Part shown: positions 10,193 to 18,294 of the stretch, one piece after another
Position numbering within the stretch: the stretch's first letter is position 1
Layout of the letters: the number at the start of each line of letters is the position of its first letter
Origin: Gangjinia marincola
Lineage (GTDB): Bacteria > Bacteroidota > Bacteroidia > Flavobacteriales > Flavobacteriaceae
Assembly: GCF_039523415.1 (NCBI RefSeq)
Contig: NZ_BAAAFG010000002.1
Location: forward strand, 372,001 to 436,000
DNA length: 64,000 nucleotides
Direction of reading: 5' to 3'
Notes under the pieces: model-generated
Databases searched by the model: none
Told to the model about the DNA's origin: nothing
The model's input: the letters and a program-made list of their open reading frames with translations, nothing else
Translations under genes and position numbers: made by a program

Positions 10193-11527
10193 TTAATAGT
10201 GACACTTACCACATTCAAGTCCGCCCATTTCAGCAGCTGTGAGTTTATCTACACCATATTTTTTAGATAGCTCAGCATGAATTTTTTCATAATACTCATT
10301 GCCTTCTACCTTGATATTTGTTTCTCTATGACAGTTAATACACCACCCCATCGTCAATGGAGAATACTGATACATGATCTCCATCTCCTCTACTTCACCG
10401 TGACACTTTTGACAATCGATTTGACCTACCATCACGTGCTGGGCGTGATTGAAATACGCAAAGTCTGGAAGGTTATGTATTCTCACCCATTTAACGGGCT
10501 TAGTTTCTCCTGTATATTTTTGCGTAGATGGATCCCATCCTGTCGCTGCGTATAACTTTTGGATTTCGTTATCGTAAAACTCTTTAGAATATTCATCGGT
10601 CACAGGACCATTGTATTCTGCAATCTGCTTGTGACAGTTCATACAAACATTTAGCGATGGAATACCAGAGTGCTTAGAAACCCGCGCAGAACTATGGCAG
10701 TACTTACACTCGATTTTGTTTATTCCGGCATGTATTTTATGTGAATAATGAATAGGCTGAATTGGAGCATATCCCTGATCAACACCTACCTGCATTAAGT
10801 AACCATACGCGAAGTATGCACTTGCTAATAACAGCACTACGGTTGATGCAAACACTAAAAATTGATTTTCAACAAATGCCTTCCAAATAGGCTTCCCGGT
10901 AGATTCAGTTTGTACTGGCGCTAACTCTACTCCGCTAGCCTCTGCAAAACGTTGTAAAGTTTTGTTGACTAAAACCAAAATCACGATAAGCATAAGCAGT
11001 ACAAAGGCTAAAATTCCCAGCACCAAGTTTGTGGAAACTCCACCGACTGGCACTACTTCTTTGTCAGTTATAACCTTCTCCTCCGGCGGAGCTTGTGGAA
11101 TCATCACATAGGCCAAAATATCGTCAATGTCCTCATTGCTTAATTGCGGGAATGCATTCATATTGGACTGGCCATACTCTTCATATAGCGCAACCGCTTG
11201 AGCATCACCAGAAGCAATCATCTCTGCACTGTTCACAATCCACTTGTACAACCATTCTTTACTTCTTCGCTCAGTTACACCGTATAATGCTGGCCCTGTG
11301 GCACGTTGATATCTTTTGTGACAAGCCGCACATAAAGATTTGAAGAGTTTTTCGCCATTTTCAGCATTACCATCTTCTTGCGCTGCTTCTACCGCAGCTT
11401 CTTCTACTGCCGGAGTTTCACCCGCTTCAATTTCTTGAGCAAAAGTATTGGGAGAAAGTACGATTAAAGCAACTAAAAAAAGAGAGGAAATTGTGGTGAC
11501 AAACCAATGGTTTTTCTGTCTGTTCAT
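10193..11527 (-). CDS. actA: Alternative complex III multiheme cytochrome ActA, fused to a monoheme cytochrome domain
   Basis: First gene of the act-cox operon. I use the ATG at 11527, which yields a signal peptide ending near NTFAQ; an in-frame start at 11581 adds 18 residues ahead of it. Six heme c sites are visible. CAACH belongs to an N-terminal monoheme cytochrome c domain. CKYCH, CMNCH, CQKCH, CINCH and CGKCH, the last almost at the C-terminus, form the pentaheme ActA core. Two transmembrane segments (a Leu/Val-rich helix after VGGVSTN, then the helix before the pentaheme part) separate the domains. The pentaheme part is the family feature; the monoheme front half is an additional module that could deliver electrons to the oxidase. 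Confidence 0.94.
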   Translation of the reverse strand: MNRQKNHWFVTTISSLFLVALIVLSPNTFAQEIEAGETPAVEEAAVEAAQEDGNAENGEKLFKSLCAACHKRYQRATGPALYGVTERRSKEWLYKWIVNSAEMIASGDAQAVALYEEYGQSNMNAFPQLSNEDIDDILAYVMIPQAPPEEKVITDKEVVPVGGVSTNLVLGILAFVLLMLIVILVLVNKTLQRFAEASGVELAPVQTESTGKPIWKAFVENQFLVFASTVVLLLASAYFAYGYLMQVGVDQGYAPIQPIHYSHKIHAGINKIECKYCHSSARVSKHSGIPSLNVCMNCHKQIAEYNGPVTDEYSKEFYDNEIQKLYAATGWDPSTQKYTGETKPVKWVRIHNLPDFAYFNHAQHVMVGQIDCQKCHGEVEEMEIMYQYSPLTMGWCINCHRETNIKVEGNEYYEKIHAELSKKYGVDKLTAAEMGGLECGKCHY

Positions 11528-11618
11528 ATGAATATGATATTTGCTACTCAATTTTGGTATGATTTTTATGCTAATCATCAAAAAAAAGGCGTTTTTAAAA
11601 CAACTTTATTTTGGCTCA

Positions 11619-11626
11619 CAAAGGTA
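11619..11626 (-). promoter_or_regulatory. Possible -7 element for the act-cox operon
   Basis: On the minus strand TACCTTTG fits the Bacteroidota -7 consensus TAnnTTTG and lies about 92 bp ahead of the actA ATG. No good TTTG is found 19-20 bp upstream, so this is a weak call based on one element and position. Confidence 0.3.
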
Positions 11627-11748
11627 ATACTTAAAGAGCATTTAAGGAATCTTAACAATCCTGAAATGCTAATTTATAATTATTCTAAATAAGTATTAAA
11701 GTGTATCCCAATAGATTGTTTTACTTTTGCTTACACAAGCCACATATC

Positions 11749-12135
11749 ATGACTAAAAAAACATTTGCGATAGCAACTATAATTCTTAACATTTGTTTGA
11801 TGCAATCCTACGCTCAGCAGGGGACGGTAACGATTGAACAAGACCCTCAAATCATGAATCTTATCAATAAAAGGACAGAGCTCAATAAAGCTAATAAACT
11901 AGGTACGACCTATAGAGTTCAACTTTATTCTGGTACAAATGGAGGTGCAAGCGGGGTGATAAAAAATTATACCTCGTTGTTTTCAGAATGGCCGGGAACC
12001 GTAAAATATGACACCCCAAATTATAAAGTCTGGGTAGGAAAATTTTCTGATCGATTAGCAGCAGAACGCGCACTTATGGCAATTAGAAAAGAATTTCCTA
12101 ATGCCTTTTTAGTCAAAGAAAACCGAAGTCGTTGA
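11749..12135 (+). CDS. Secreted SPOR-domain protein
   Basis: Small protein of 128 residues from the ATG at 11749; the upstream GTG at 11701 in the same frame would precede a proper signal peptide and is rejected. The signal peptide runs to about SYAQQ. The C-terminal half (from YRVQLYSGTNG through KVWVGKFSDRLAAERAL to the end) is a SPOR domain, which in characterised proteins binds denuded glycan strands of peptidoglycan, often at the division site. A TACTTTTG sequence at 11722-11729 could be its -7 box. It is transcribed alone, divergent from the act operon and convergent with infB. Function beyond peptidoglycan binding is not visible. Confidence 0.85.
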   Translation: MTKKTFAIATIILNICLMQSYAQQGTVTIEQDPQIMNLINKRTELNKANKLGTTYRVQLYSGTNGGASGVIKNYTSLFSEWPGTVKYDTPNYKVWVGKFSDRLAAERALMAIRKEFPNAFLVKENRSR

Positions 12136-12152
12136 TCTAAAAATTAATTCAC

Positions 12153-12184
12153 AAAAAAAGGGTCGCAATTGCGACCCTTTTTTT
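12153..12184. terminator. Bidirectional Rho-independent terminator
   Basis: A perfect inverted repeat with arms GGGTCGCAAT/TTGCGACCC, flanked by seven A on the left and seven T on the right, so it can end transcripts from either direction. It lies between the convergent SPOR gene and infB and probably serves both. Confidence 0.9.
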
Positions 12185-12197
12185 CTATAAGCTATAA

Positions 12198-14951
12198 TTA
12201 CTTAAGCTTTTTCTTTACTTCGACCTCTGTGAAGGATTCAATAATATCCCCTTCTTTAAGATCGTTGTAATTCTTAATTTGAATACCACATTCGTAGCCT
12301 TTGGCCACTTCTTTCACGTCATCTTTAAAACGCTTAAGTGCCGCTAATTCTCCTGTAAATACAACAACACCGTCTCTAATCAAACGAATACCATTATTTC
12401 TAATAATCTTACCATCAGTTACCATACAACCTGCAATGGTACCAACTTTAGAGATCTTGAATAGATTTCGAACCTCAGCGTTACCTGTGATCTCTTCTTT
12501 AAGCTCTGGAGAAAGCATTCCTTCCATTGCATCTTTAAGATCATTGATAGCATCGTAGATAATTGAATACGTTCTAATATCAATTTCTTCTTTCTCGGCT
12601 ACTTGCTTGGCATTTCCTTGCGGACGCACATTAAACCCGATGATAATTGCATCAGAAGCTGAAGCTAACAATACATCACTTTCTGTAATGGCTCCAACTG
12701 CTTTATGAATAATATTCACCTGGATTTCCTCGGTAGAAAGCTTCTGGAAACTATCAGTTAAGGCCTCTACAGAACCATCTACATCACCCTTAAGAATAAT
12801 ATTGAGTTCTTTAAAGTCACCTAACGCAATACGTCTTCCGATTTCATCTAAGGTTATATGGCGCTGAGTTCTAACACTCTGCTCACGCTGCAGCTGACGA
12901 CGCTTAGAAGCAATATCTTTCGCTTCACGCTCATCTTCCATCACTAGGAAATTATCTCCTGCCTGTGGTGCCCCGTCCAGCCCTAATACAGAAACCGGCG
13001 TTGAAGGACCAGCTTGCTCAACATCGTGACCACGTTCATCCTGCATGGCCTTAATCTTACCACTTGTAGTTCCCGCTAAAACGAAATCTCCAACTCGTAA
13101 GGTTCCTGTTTGAACTAAAATGGTAGAGACATAACCCCTTCCTTTATCCAAGAATGCTTCAACCACTGTGCCAGAGGCATTTCGTTCTGGATTTGCTTTT
13201 AAATCTAGTAGTTCTGCCTCTAATAATACTTTTTCTAGAAGCTCTTTAACTCCTAAACCTGTTTTGGCGGAGATGTCATGTGACTGTATTTTACCTCCCC
13301 AATCTTCTACCAATAAATTCATATTGGCCAAACTCTCTTTTACTTTATCTGGATTTGCCGTGGGTAAGTCCACCTTATTGATTGCAAATACAATAGGAAC
13401 TCCTGCTGCCTGAGCATGAGATATAGCTTCTTTAGTTTGTGGCATCACGTCATCATCTGCAGCCACAACAATAATAGCAATATCGGTTACCTGAGCACCA
13501 CGTGCACGCATCGCCGTAAAGGCTTCGTGCCCCGGTGTATCCAAGAACGCAATTTTTTGCCCTCCATCCAGCTGCACCCCGTAGGCTCCAATATGCTGTG
13601 TAATCCCTCCACTTTCGCCAGCAATTACATTTTCTTCTCTAATATAATCAAGTAATGAAGTTTTACCGTGATCTACGTGACCCATTACTGTCACGATAGG
13701 AGCACGAAATTCCAGATCTTCTGGCGCATCTTCTATCTCTTCAATCGCATCTTCTAAATCTGCCGTTACAAATTCTACATCATATCCAAACTCATCGGCA
13801 ACGATGCTTAAGGTTTCAGCATCAAGACGCTGATTCATTGTTACCATCATTCCTAATGACATACAGGCCGAAATAATTTCGGTTACAGAAACGTCCATCA
13901 TGATAGCAACTTCACCTACGGTAACAAACTCTGTTACCTTAAGTATTTTGCTTTCTGCTTCAGCTTGAGACAGCTCTTCTTCTGTCTTTTGACGATGGGT
14001 TTCACGCTTGTCTCTACGATATTTAGCTCCCTTACCTCGCTTAGATTTACCCTGAAGTTTCTCAAGAGTTTCTCTAATTTGTTTTTGTACTTCTGCTTCG
14101 GTAGGCTCTTCTTTTGTAATAGGAGCTCTTCCCTTTCTTCCTGCGCCGCGATTATTATTCCCTCCACCACGTTGCTGTCCAGTTTTGTTGGGAGCTTCCT
14201 TACTTATTCTTCTGCGGCGCTTTTTACGCCCGGCATCATCTTTCTTATCGTCCTTTTTCTTTTCGGGCTTCTTGAATTTGCTTAAGTCAATTTTCTTACC
14301 TGTAAAATTAGGACCGTCTAATTTTTTATACTGTGTTTTAAGCGTCTCATTTTCGGGTTCACCCGTTTCTTCAGCAGGAGCATCAGCCTTCTTATCTTCG
14401 GTTTTGGTTTCTTCGACCTTTGCCTTAGCCGGCTCCTTCTTCTTTGCAACAGGGGCTTTTTCTGTAGCCTCTTTTTTCTTAGTTTCTTCTTCTACCTTAG
14501 TTTTGGCAGGAGCTTTTTTCTTGGCAACTGGCGCAGGCTCTTTCTCCTCTTTAGCAGGGGCTTTTTCTTCCTTAACCTCTTCCTTAGCAGGTGCTGGCTT
14601 TTTATCTAAGTCAATCTTCCCTACGGTGGTAGGGCCATCTAAGGTAGCTTTTGCTCTTATGACTTCAGCCGGCTTTGATTCTTCTTTCTCCTCTTGCTCC
14701 TTCTCAATCGCCTGGCGCAATTCTTCCTTCTCTCTACGTCTTTCCTCGCCCACTTCTTTAGAAGCTACCTTTTTACTTTTATCTGTTTGAAATTCTTCAA
14801 ACAGAATCTGGTAGACATCTTCAGAAATCTTGGTTGTAGGTCTTGCTTCCACATCATGTCCCTTAGAGCTAAGAAATTCCACAGCCCGGTCCAACGAAAT
14901 GTTAAATTCGCGCAACACCTTATTTAATCGCATTGTTTTTGTTTCAGCCAT
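12198..14951 (-). CDS. infB: Translation initiation factor IF-2
   Basis: GTPase that positions initiator tRNA on the 30S subunit and promotes subunit joining. 917 residues. An N-terminal IF2-N-like module (residues 1-50) is followed by a long Lys/Glu/Ala/Pro-rich low-complexity region (about 60-320), a second IF2-N-like module (about 338-375), then the G domain with GHVDHGKT at 424-431, DTPGH at 481-485 and NKVD at 525-528, and domains II-IV to the C-terminus. The low-complexity region is typical of the long bacterial form and carries a very basic GRKKRRRR patch. Last gene of rimP-nusA-infB, 51 bp after nusA. Confidence 0.98.
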   Translation of the reverse strand: MAETKTMRLNKVLREFNISLDRAVEFLSSKGHDVEARPTTKISEDVYQILFEEFQTDKSKKVASKEVGEERRREKEELRQAIEKEQEEKEESKPAEVIRAKATLDGPTTVGKIDLDKKPAPAKEEVKEEKAPAKEEKEPAPVAKKKAPAKTKVEEETKKKEATEKAPVAKKKEPAKAKVEETKTEDKKADAPAEETGEPENETLKTQYKKLDGPNFTGKKIDLSKFKKPEKKKDDKKDDAGRKKRRRRISKEAPNKTGQQRGGGNNNRGAGRKGRAPITKEEPTEAEVQKQIRETLEKLQGKSKRGKGAKYRRDKRETHRQKTEEELSQAEAESKILKVTEFVTVGEVAIMMDVSVTEIISACMSLGMMVTMNQRLDAETLSIVADEFGYDVEFVTADLEDAIEEIEDAPEDLEFRAPIVTVMGHVDHGKTSLLDYIREENVIAGESGGITQHIGAYGVQLDGGQKIAFLDTPGHEAFTAMRARGAQVTDIAIIVVAADDDVMPQTKEAISHAQAAGVPIVFAINKVDLPTANPDKVKESLANMNLLVEDWGGKIQSHDISAKTGLGVKELLEKVLLEAELLDLKANPERNASGTVVEAFLDKGRGYVSTILVQTGTLRVGDFVLAGTTSGKIKAMQDERGHDVEQAGPSTPVSVLGLDGAPQAGDNFLVMEDEREAKDIASKRRQLQREQSVRTQRHITLDEIGRRIALGDFKELNIILKGDVDGSVEALTDSFQKLSTEEIQVNIIHKAVGAITESDVLLASASDAIIIGFNVRPQGNAKQVAEKEEIDIRTYSIIYDAINDLKDAMEGMLSPELKEEITGNAEVRNLFKISKVGTIAGCMVTDGKIIRNNGIRLIRDGVVVFTGELAALKRFKDDVKEVAKGYECGIQIKNYNDLKEGDIIESFTEVEVKKKLK

Positions 14952-15002
14952 AAATCGCCTCTAAATTAACCTCTTTATTTTATTTATTAAAAGGTTATAC
15001 TA

Positions 15003-16235
15003 TTATTCTTCAAATTCTTCTTTTAGAACTTGAATTACTTCACGTACAGTCTCTTCTTCAAGATCCGTACGACGAACAAGATCATCTAGTTCTTGCTCTA
15101 AAATACTTTTTGCAGTATCCAATCCAATTTTCTTGAATTCTGCAATTACCCATGGTTCGATTTCATCAGAGAATTCGGTCAATTCTACATCTTCTTCTAC
15201 TCCTTCTCTAAAGACATCGATCTCATATCCTGTAAGCTTCCCAGCCAACCTAATGTTATGCCCACCACGACCAATTGCCTTAGAGACTTCTTCTGGGCGT
15301 AACATTACCTCTGCCGTCATATTTTCATCGTCTAACTTAATTGAAGTAATACGCGCAGGACTTAGTGCTCTTGTAATATAAAGCTGTGTATTATTGGTAT
15401 AATTGATCACGTCAATATTCTCATTACCTAACTCACGAACGATGCCATGAATTCTGGATCCTTTCATCCCCACACAAGCTCCCACAGGATCAATACGATC
15501 ATCGTAAGAATCTACGGCAACCTTAGCTTTTTCACCAGGTACACGAACTACATTTTTAACTGTAATTAAACCGTCAAAAACCTCCGGAATTTCAGACTCA
15601 AATAACTTCTCTAAGAACAATGGAGAAGTTCTGGACATAATTATAACCGGCTTTGTTCCGCGTAACTCTACGGTCTCTATTACACCGCGTACATTCTCTC
15701 CTTTTCTAAAAAAGTCTGATGGTATTTGACGATCCTTAGGCAAAATAATCTCATTCCCATCATCATCCAATAATATGATAGCTTTATGACGAATGTGATG
15801 CACTTCGGCAGAATAGATTTCCCCTTCAAGGTCTTTAAATTGCTTGTAAAGAGCCGTGTTGTCAAATTCGTGAATCTTAGAAATCAGATTTTGACGTAGT
15901 GCTAATATCGCGCGTCTACCTAAGTGTTCTAATTTGACCTCTTCAGACACATCTTCACCCACTTCAAAATCCGGTTCAATTTTTCGGGCTTCAGTCAACG
16001 AAATTTCCTCATTGTCATCTTCTACCTCACCATCTGCAACCACCACTCGATTTCTCCAGATCTCTAAATCTCCCTTGTCAGGATTAACGATAATATCAAA
16101 ATTATCATCTGTTCCGTATTTCTTTCTCAACGCACTTCTAAACACATCTTCAAGAATAGCCATCAAGGTTACTCTGTCGATCATTTTATCATCTTTAAAC
16201 TCTGAGAAAGACTCAATTAACGCGATATTTTCCAT
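15003..16235 (-). CDS. nusA: Transcription termination/antitermination factor NusA
   Basis: RNA polymerase-binding factor controlling pausing, termination and antitermination. At 410 residues it has the N-terminal RNAP-binding domain (residues 1-130), the S1 domain (about 135-200) and the two KH domains (VGMKGSRIHGIVRELG and AIGRGGHNIRLAGKLTGYEIDV), then a short tail. The acidic AR repeats of the 495-residue E. coli protein are absent, which is usual outside the proteobacteria. It lies 12 bp downstream of rimP in the conserved rimP-nusA-infB order. Confidence 0.97.
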   Translation of the reverse strand: MENIALIESFSEFKDDKMIDRVTLMAILEDVFRSALRKKYGTDDNFDIIVNPDKGDLEIWRNRVVVADGEVEDDNEEISLTEARKIEPDFEVGEDVSEEVKLEHLGRRAILALRQNLISKIHEFDNTALYKQFKDLEGEIYSAEVHHIRHKAIILLDDDGNEIILPKDRQIPSDFFRKGENVRGVIETVELRGTKPVIIMSRTSPLFLEKLFESEIPEVFDGLITVKNVVRVPGEKAKVAVDSYDDRIDPVGACVGMKGSRIHGIVRELGNENIDVINYTNNTQLYITRALSPARITSIKLDDENMTAEVMLRPEEVSKAIGRGGHNIRLAGKLTGYEIDVFREGVEEDVELTEFSDEIEPWVIAEFKKIGLDTAKSILEQELDDLVRRTDLEEETVREVIQVLKEEFEE

Positions 16236-16247
16236 ATCAGTTAAAAA

Positions 16248-16709
16248 TTAAAATGTTATAATCACTTTTGCTTGTTCTATTTCGTCTATGGGTAAAGTAA
16301 CCTCTTTATTTACAGTAACTTTACCTTTTCCAACCGGCTTTGGTTCTCTGGTTTTCCACGCCAATTGTATGGACTCCCCTTCTACATTCATGAGCTTTGC
16401 TTTGTAGTGATTGTCTTTTGTTCTCACCTCAAGCTGCCTGCCTACATTCTTTTCGTATTGGCGTAAAAGCTGTAAAGGCGCCGTAGCACCAGCTGATTTT
16501 ACCTCTAACGAAAAATCTTCTTCTTCACGATCTAAATTATGCTCAATTTGCCTGCTTATATAGATACAATCTTCTACCGTGACTCCGCGATCACCATCAA
16601 TGACAACATTGATCTTGTTCGCATCATCCACACTAAATTCTAAAAGAAATAAATCCTCACGTGACTCCAGCGCTCTCTCTAAAAGTGTATTTACCTTTTC
16701 TCGCAACAT
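16248..16709 (-). CDS. rimP: Ribosome maturation factor RimP
   Basis: Small protein (153 residues) needed for 30S assembly. The family-typical stretches DGDRGVTVEDCIYISRQIE and the FSLEVKSAGA region are present, in the bacterial operon position before nusA. The ATG at 16709 follows the leader hairpin at 16721-16746 by only 11 bp, so translation and transcription of the operon could be tied to that structure. The protein divides into the N-terminal alpha/beta domain and a C-terminal SH3-like barrel beginning around VGRQLEVRTKDN. Confidence 0.93.
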   Translation of the reverse strand: MLREKVNTLLERALESREDLFLLEFSVDDANKINVVIDGDRGVTVEDCIYISRQIEHNLDREEEDFSLEVKSAGATAPLQLLRQYEKNVGRQLEVRTKDNHYKAKLMNVEGESIQLAWKTREPKPVGKGKVTVNKEVTLPIDEIEQAKVIITF

Positions 16710-16720
16710 GAATTGGGTAT

Positions 16721-16746
16721 AAAAAGAGGGGACTTATCGTCCCCTC
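16721..16746 (-). terminator. Terminator-like hairpin in the rimP-nusA-infB leader (possible attenuator)
   Basis: On the minus strand the leader contains GAGGGGAC, the loop GATAA, then GTCCCCTC and five T followed by AT. This is a perfect 8-bp GC-rich stem with a U-tract, i.e. an intrinsic terminator, lying between the predicted promoter and the rimP ATG. No minus-strand gene lies upstream that it could be terminating, so attenuation of the NusA-encoding operon is the natural reading. A tiny frame ATG AGG GGA CGA TAA runs into the stem. Confidence 0.7.
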
Positions 16747-16768
16747 ATGTAAATCCTTAAATTCTGTG

Positions 16769-16799
16769 CAAATATAGTAATTAATTAGGATTCTGAAAA
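16769..16799 (-). promoter_or_regulatory. Predicted promoter of rimP-nusA-infB
   Basis: Minus strand TTTT, 19 bp, TATATTTG, close to the Bacteroidota consensus TTTG-N19-TAnnTTTG. It would start transcription near 16763, giving a leader of about 50 nt that contains the hairpin. Confidence 0.6.
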
Positions 16800-16932
16800 T
16801 TATCGTTACGTTGATTTTTTTTGTACTTTTATAAAGAATTGGATATGAGAATACTCGATGAATTGCTCTATTCATTGGCTGAAGGATTGGTGCCGAAAAC
16901 CTTTAATCGAAAGTTAAACCAAAAACTAACCA

Positions 16933-17781
16933 ATGAAAAAAATTTTAGTCCCTACAGATTTCTCTCCTGAAGCTGAAAATGCACTACAAGTAGCAGCCCA
17001 TTTAGCGAAAAAACATAACGCCGAAATCTACCTCACCCACATGCTTGACTTACCTATGGATCTTATTGATCCAATGAGTGATGGATCAGCCTCAGACTTA
17101 CCTGAAGCTATTTTCTTTATGAAACTTGCCCGTAAACGCTTTGACGAAATACTGTCTAAAGATTATCTTCAAGGAATAAGCGTTCATGAAACAGTGGACT
17201 TTTACGATGCATTTGATGGAATCATCGCTGTAAGTCAAGAAAAAGAATGTGATGTGATTATCATGGGATCTAGAGGGGCTAGTGGTCTAAGAGAGATATT
17301 CATAGGTTCTAATACTGAAAAAGTAGTGCGTCAATCACCCATCCCGGTCATGGTTATCAAAAACGAACACAAAGAAAAATTTGACATCCAAAAATTTGTT
17401 TTTGCCACCGGCTTTAATATGGATACCGTTGAGACCTGCAGAGCAGCAAAAGCATTTGCAGAAAACTTAAATGCATCCTTTGAGATTTTAAGCATTAATA
17501 TTTCTGGAAAGTTCAAAACTTCAGGCGAAATTCAGGAACGCATTAATACTTTTTTAGTAGCACTTGGTGATACCAATGTGAAAGTTACTATCTATAATGA
17601 CAAATCTATCGAAAAAGGAATCATTCATTACGCCAATGACAATGCCGTAGATATGGTGGGAATAAGTACCCATGGGCGCAAGGGTATTGCCCATTTCTTT
17701 AATGCAAGCCTTAGCCAGAGTATGGTAAATCATGCAAAACGACCTGTCGTTACCTTTAAAATTAATGCTGAATCTGCTTAA
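16933..17781 (+). CDS. Universal stress protein, tandem UspA domains
   Basis: 282 residues with two consecutive Usp folds. Domain 1 begins MKKILVPTDFSPEAENAL and has the nucleotide-binding pattern GSRGASGLREIFIGSNTE (G-x2-G-x9-G-S). Domain 2 ends with STHGRKGIAHFFNASLSQ, a more divergent version of the same motif. Such proteins bind ATP and modulate survival under energy or envelope stress, but the exact target is unknown. The gene stands alone, divergent from rimP. An overlapping 41-codon frame (16845-16970) begins upstream of the ATG; it is not convincing as a gene. Confidence 0.9.
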   Translation: MKKILVPTDFSPEAENALQVAAHLAKKHNAEIYLTHMLDLPMDLIDPMSDGSASDLPEAIFFMKLARKRFDEILSKDYLQGISVHETVDFYDAFDGIIAVSQEKECDVIIMGSRGASGLREIFIGSNTEKVVRQSPIPVMVIKNEHKEKFDIQKFVFATGFNMDTVETCRAAKAFAENLNASFEILSINISGKFKTSGEIQERINTFLVALGDTNVKVTIYNDKSIEKGIIHYANDNAVDMVGISTHGRKGIAHFFNASLSQSMVNHAKRPVVTFKINAESA

Positions 17782-17849
17782 ACTAAAATCTCCAGAGTAT
17801 CTTTAAGAATAAATAGTTCAGTACGTGTTAGTTTTTGCAGCTCATCCAT
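17778..17849 (-). other. Short conserved-looking frame or gene remnant (23 codons)
   Basis: On the minus strand an ATG at 17849 opens a 23-codon frame reading MDELQKLTRTELFILKDTLE plus ILV, ending over the stop of the stress protein. The composition is protein-like and helical. Upstream the frame closes within four codons at a TAG, next to an intergenic repeat, so it is either a very small gene or the tail of a gene cut by the repeat cluster. I cannot assign a function. Confidence 0.3.
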
Positions 17850-17910
17850 ACGCGTACCGCCCTAAGTAAATAAAAATGCTGGGCAGTTCCGACGCCTCGG
17901 GATCGCATCT

Positions 17911-17980
17911 ACACTTTCTATAAAACAAAAATCCTGACTTCGTATTGAAATCAGGACTTGCTTGTTGGCCTACTAGAGCT
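17911..17980. repeat. Direct repeat copy 1 (tRNA-Gln 3' end plus terminator)
   Basis: A 70-nt sequence repeated at 18016-18085 with, by eye, two differences. It includes the last 15 or so nucleotides of tRNA-Gln and the whole terminator hairpin, but not the rest of the tRNA. Confidence 0.85.
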
Positions 17981-18015
17981 CCCCGCATCAAGTGCGGGGC
18001 AGGCTTCTCGCATTT

Positions 18016-18085
18016 ACACTTTCTATAAAACAAAAATCCTGACTTCATATTGAAATCAGGACTTGCTTGTTGGCCTACTAGGGCT
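18016..18085. repeat. Direct repeat copy 2, overlapping the 3' end of tRNA-Gln
   Basis: The copy joined to the functional tRNA. It starts 105 bp after the start of copy 1. The 35 bp between the copies are the CCCCGCA/TGCGGGG hairpin and flanks. Duplication of a tRNA 3' end is what a site-specific integration or its remnant leaves, though slippage could also make it. Confidence 0.85.
18032..18061 (-). terminator. Terminator of tRNA-Gln
   Basis: Minus strand TCCTGATTTCA, loop ATA, TGAAGTCAGGA then five T: an 11-bp stem with one G-U pair and a U-tract, 8 nt after the tRNA end. A second copy of the same hairpin is at 17927-17955. Confidence 0.85.
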
Positions 18086-18142
18086 CGAACCTAGACTCTT
18101 CTGGACCAAAACCAGACGTGTTGCCAGTTACACCATAGGCCA
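18070..18142 (-). tRNA. tRNA-Gln (UUG)
   Basis: 73 nt folding as a cloverleaf: acceptor TGGCCTA/TAGGCCA with discriminator A, anticodon arm TCTGG-TTTTGGT-CCAGA giving anticodon UUG, and a T arm containing GGTTCGAGCC. CCA is not encoded. Positioned directly after a strong promoter and before a terminator, so it is a single-gene transcript. Confidence 0.96.
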
Positions 18143-18160
18143 GCATCTTAAACGCGGATG

Positions 18161-18191
18161 CAAATTTACTACAACTTTTGAAGTACGCAAA
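18161..18191 (-). promoter_or_regulatory. Promoter of tRNA-Gln
   Basis: Minus strand TTTG (18188-18191), exactly 19 bp, TAAATTTG (18161-18168): a full match to the Bacteroidota sigma consensus. The start point would be about 13 nt before the tRNA. Confidence 0.75.
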
Positions 18192-18294
18192 ACATTCTTT
18201 AAAAATTAATTTAGGCATACGAATTACTTTTATGCTGCGTTGTTACATCAATCCTTAATTATTCTTAAATTCGTGCCCTATTATAAAAATTTAC

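Larger units (their letters stand above)
17850..18069. repeat. Intergenic repeat cluster next to tRNA-Gln
   Basis: This stretch has no convincing gene. It holds short GC-rich hairpins of the kind scattered through flavobacterial genomes (CCGACGCCTCGG at 17889-17900; CCCCGCATCAAGTGCGGGG at 17981-17999) and both copies of the tRNA-flanking repeat described separately. It looks like a nest of small palindromic repeats. Confidence 0.6.

Noticed and set aside
13965..14790. Long plus-strand frames opposite infB rich in Ser, Leu and Phe
   Set aside because: They are the reverse of the Lys/Glu/Ala-rich linker of IF-2, which by composition yields stop-free antisense frames.
16845..16970. A 41-codon frame upstream of and overlapping the universal stress gene
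   Set aside because: It starts after a plausible leader region and overlaps the real ATG by 38 bp in another frame; no recognisable family and no separate signal to support it.
17850..18069. Possible CRISPR array in the repeats near tRNA-Gln
   Set aside because: Only two copies of a 70-bp repeat, one overlapping the tRNA, with no regular spacers and no cas genes.
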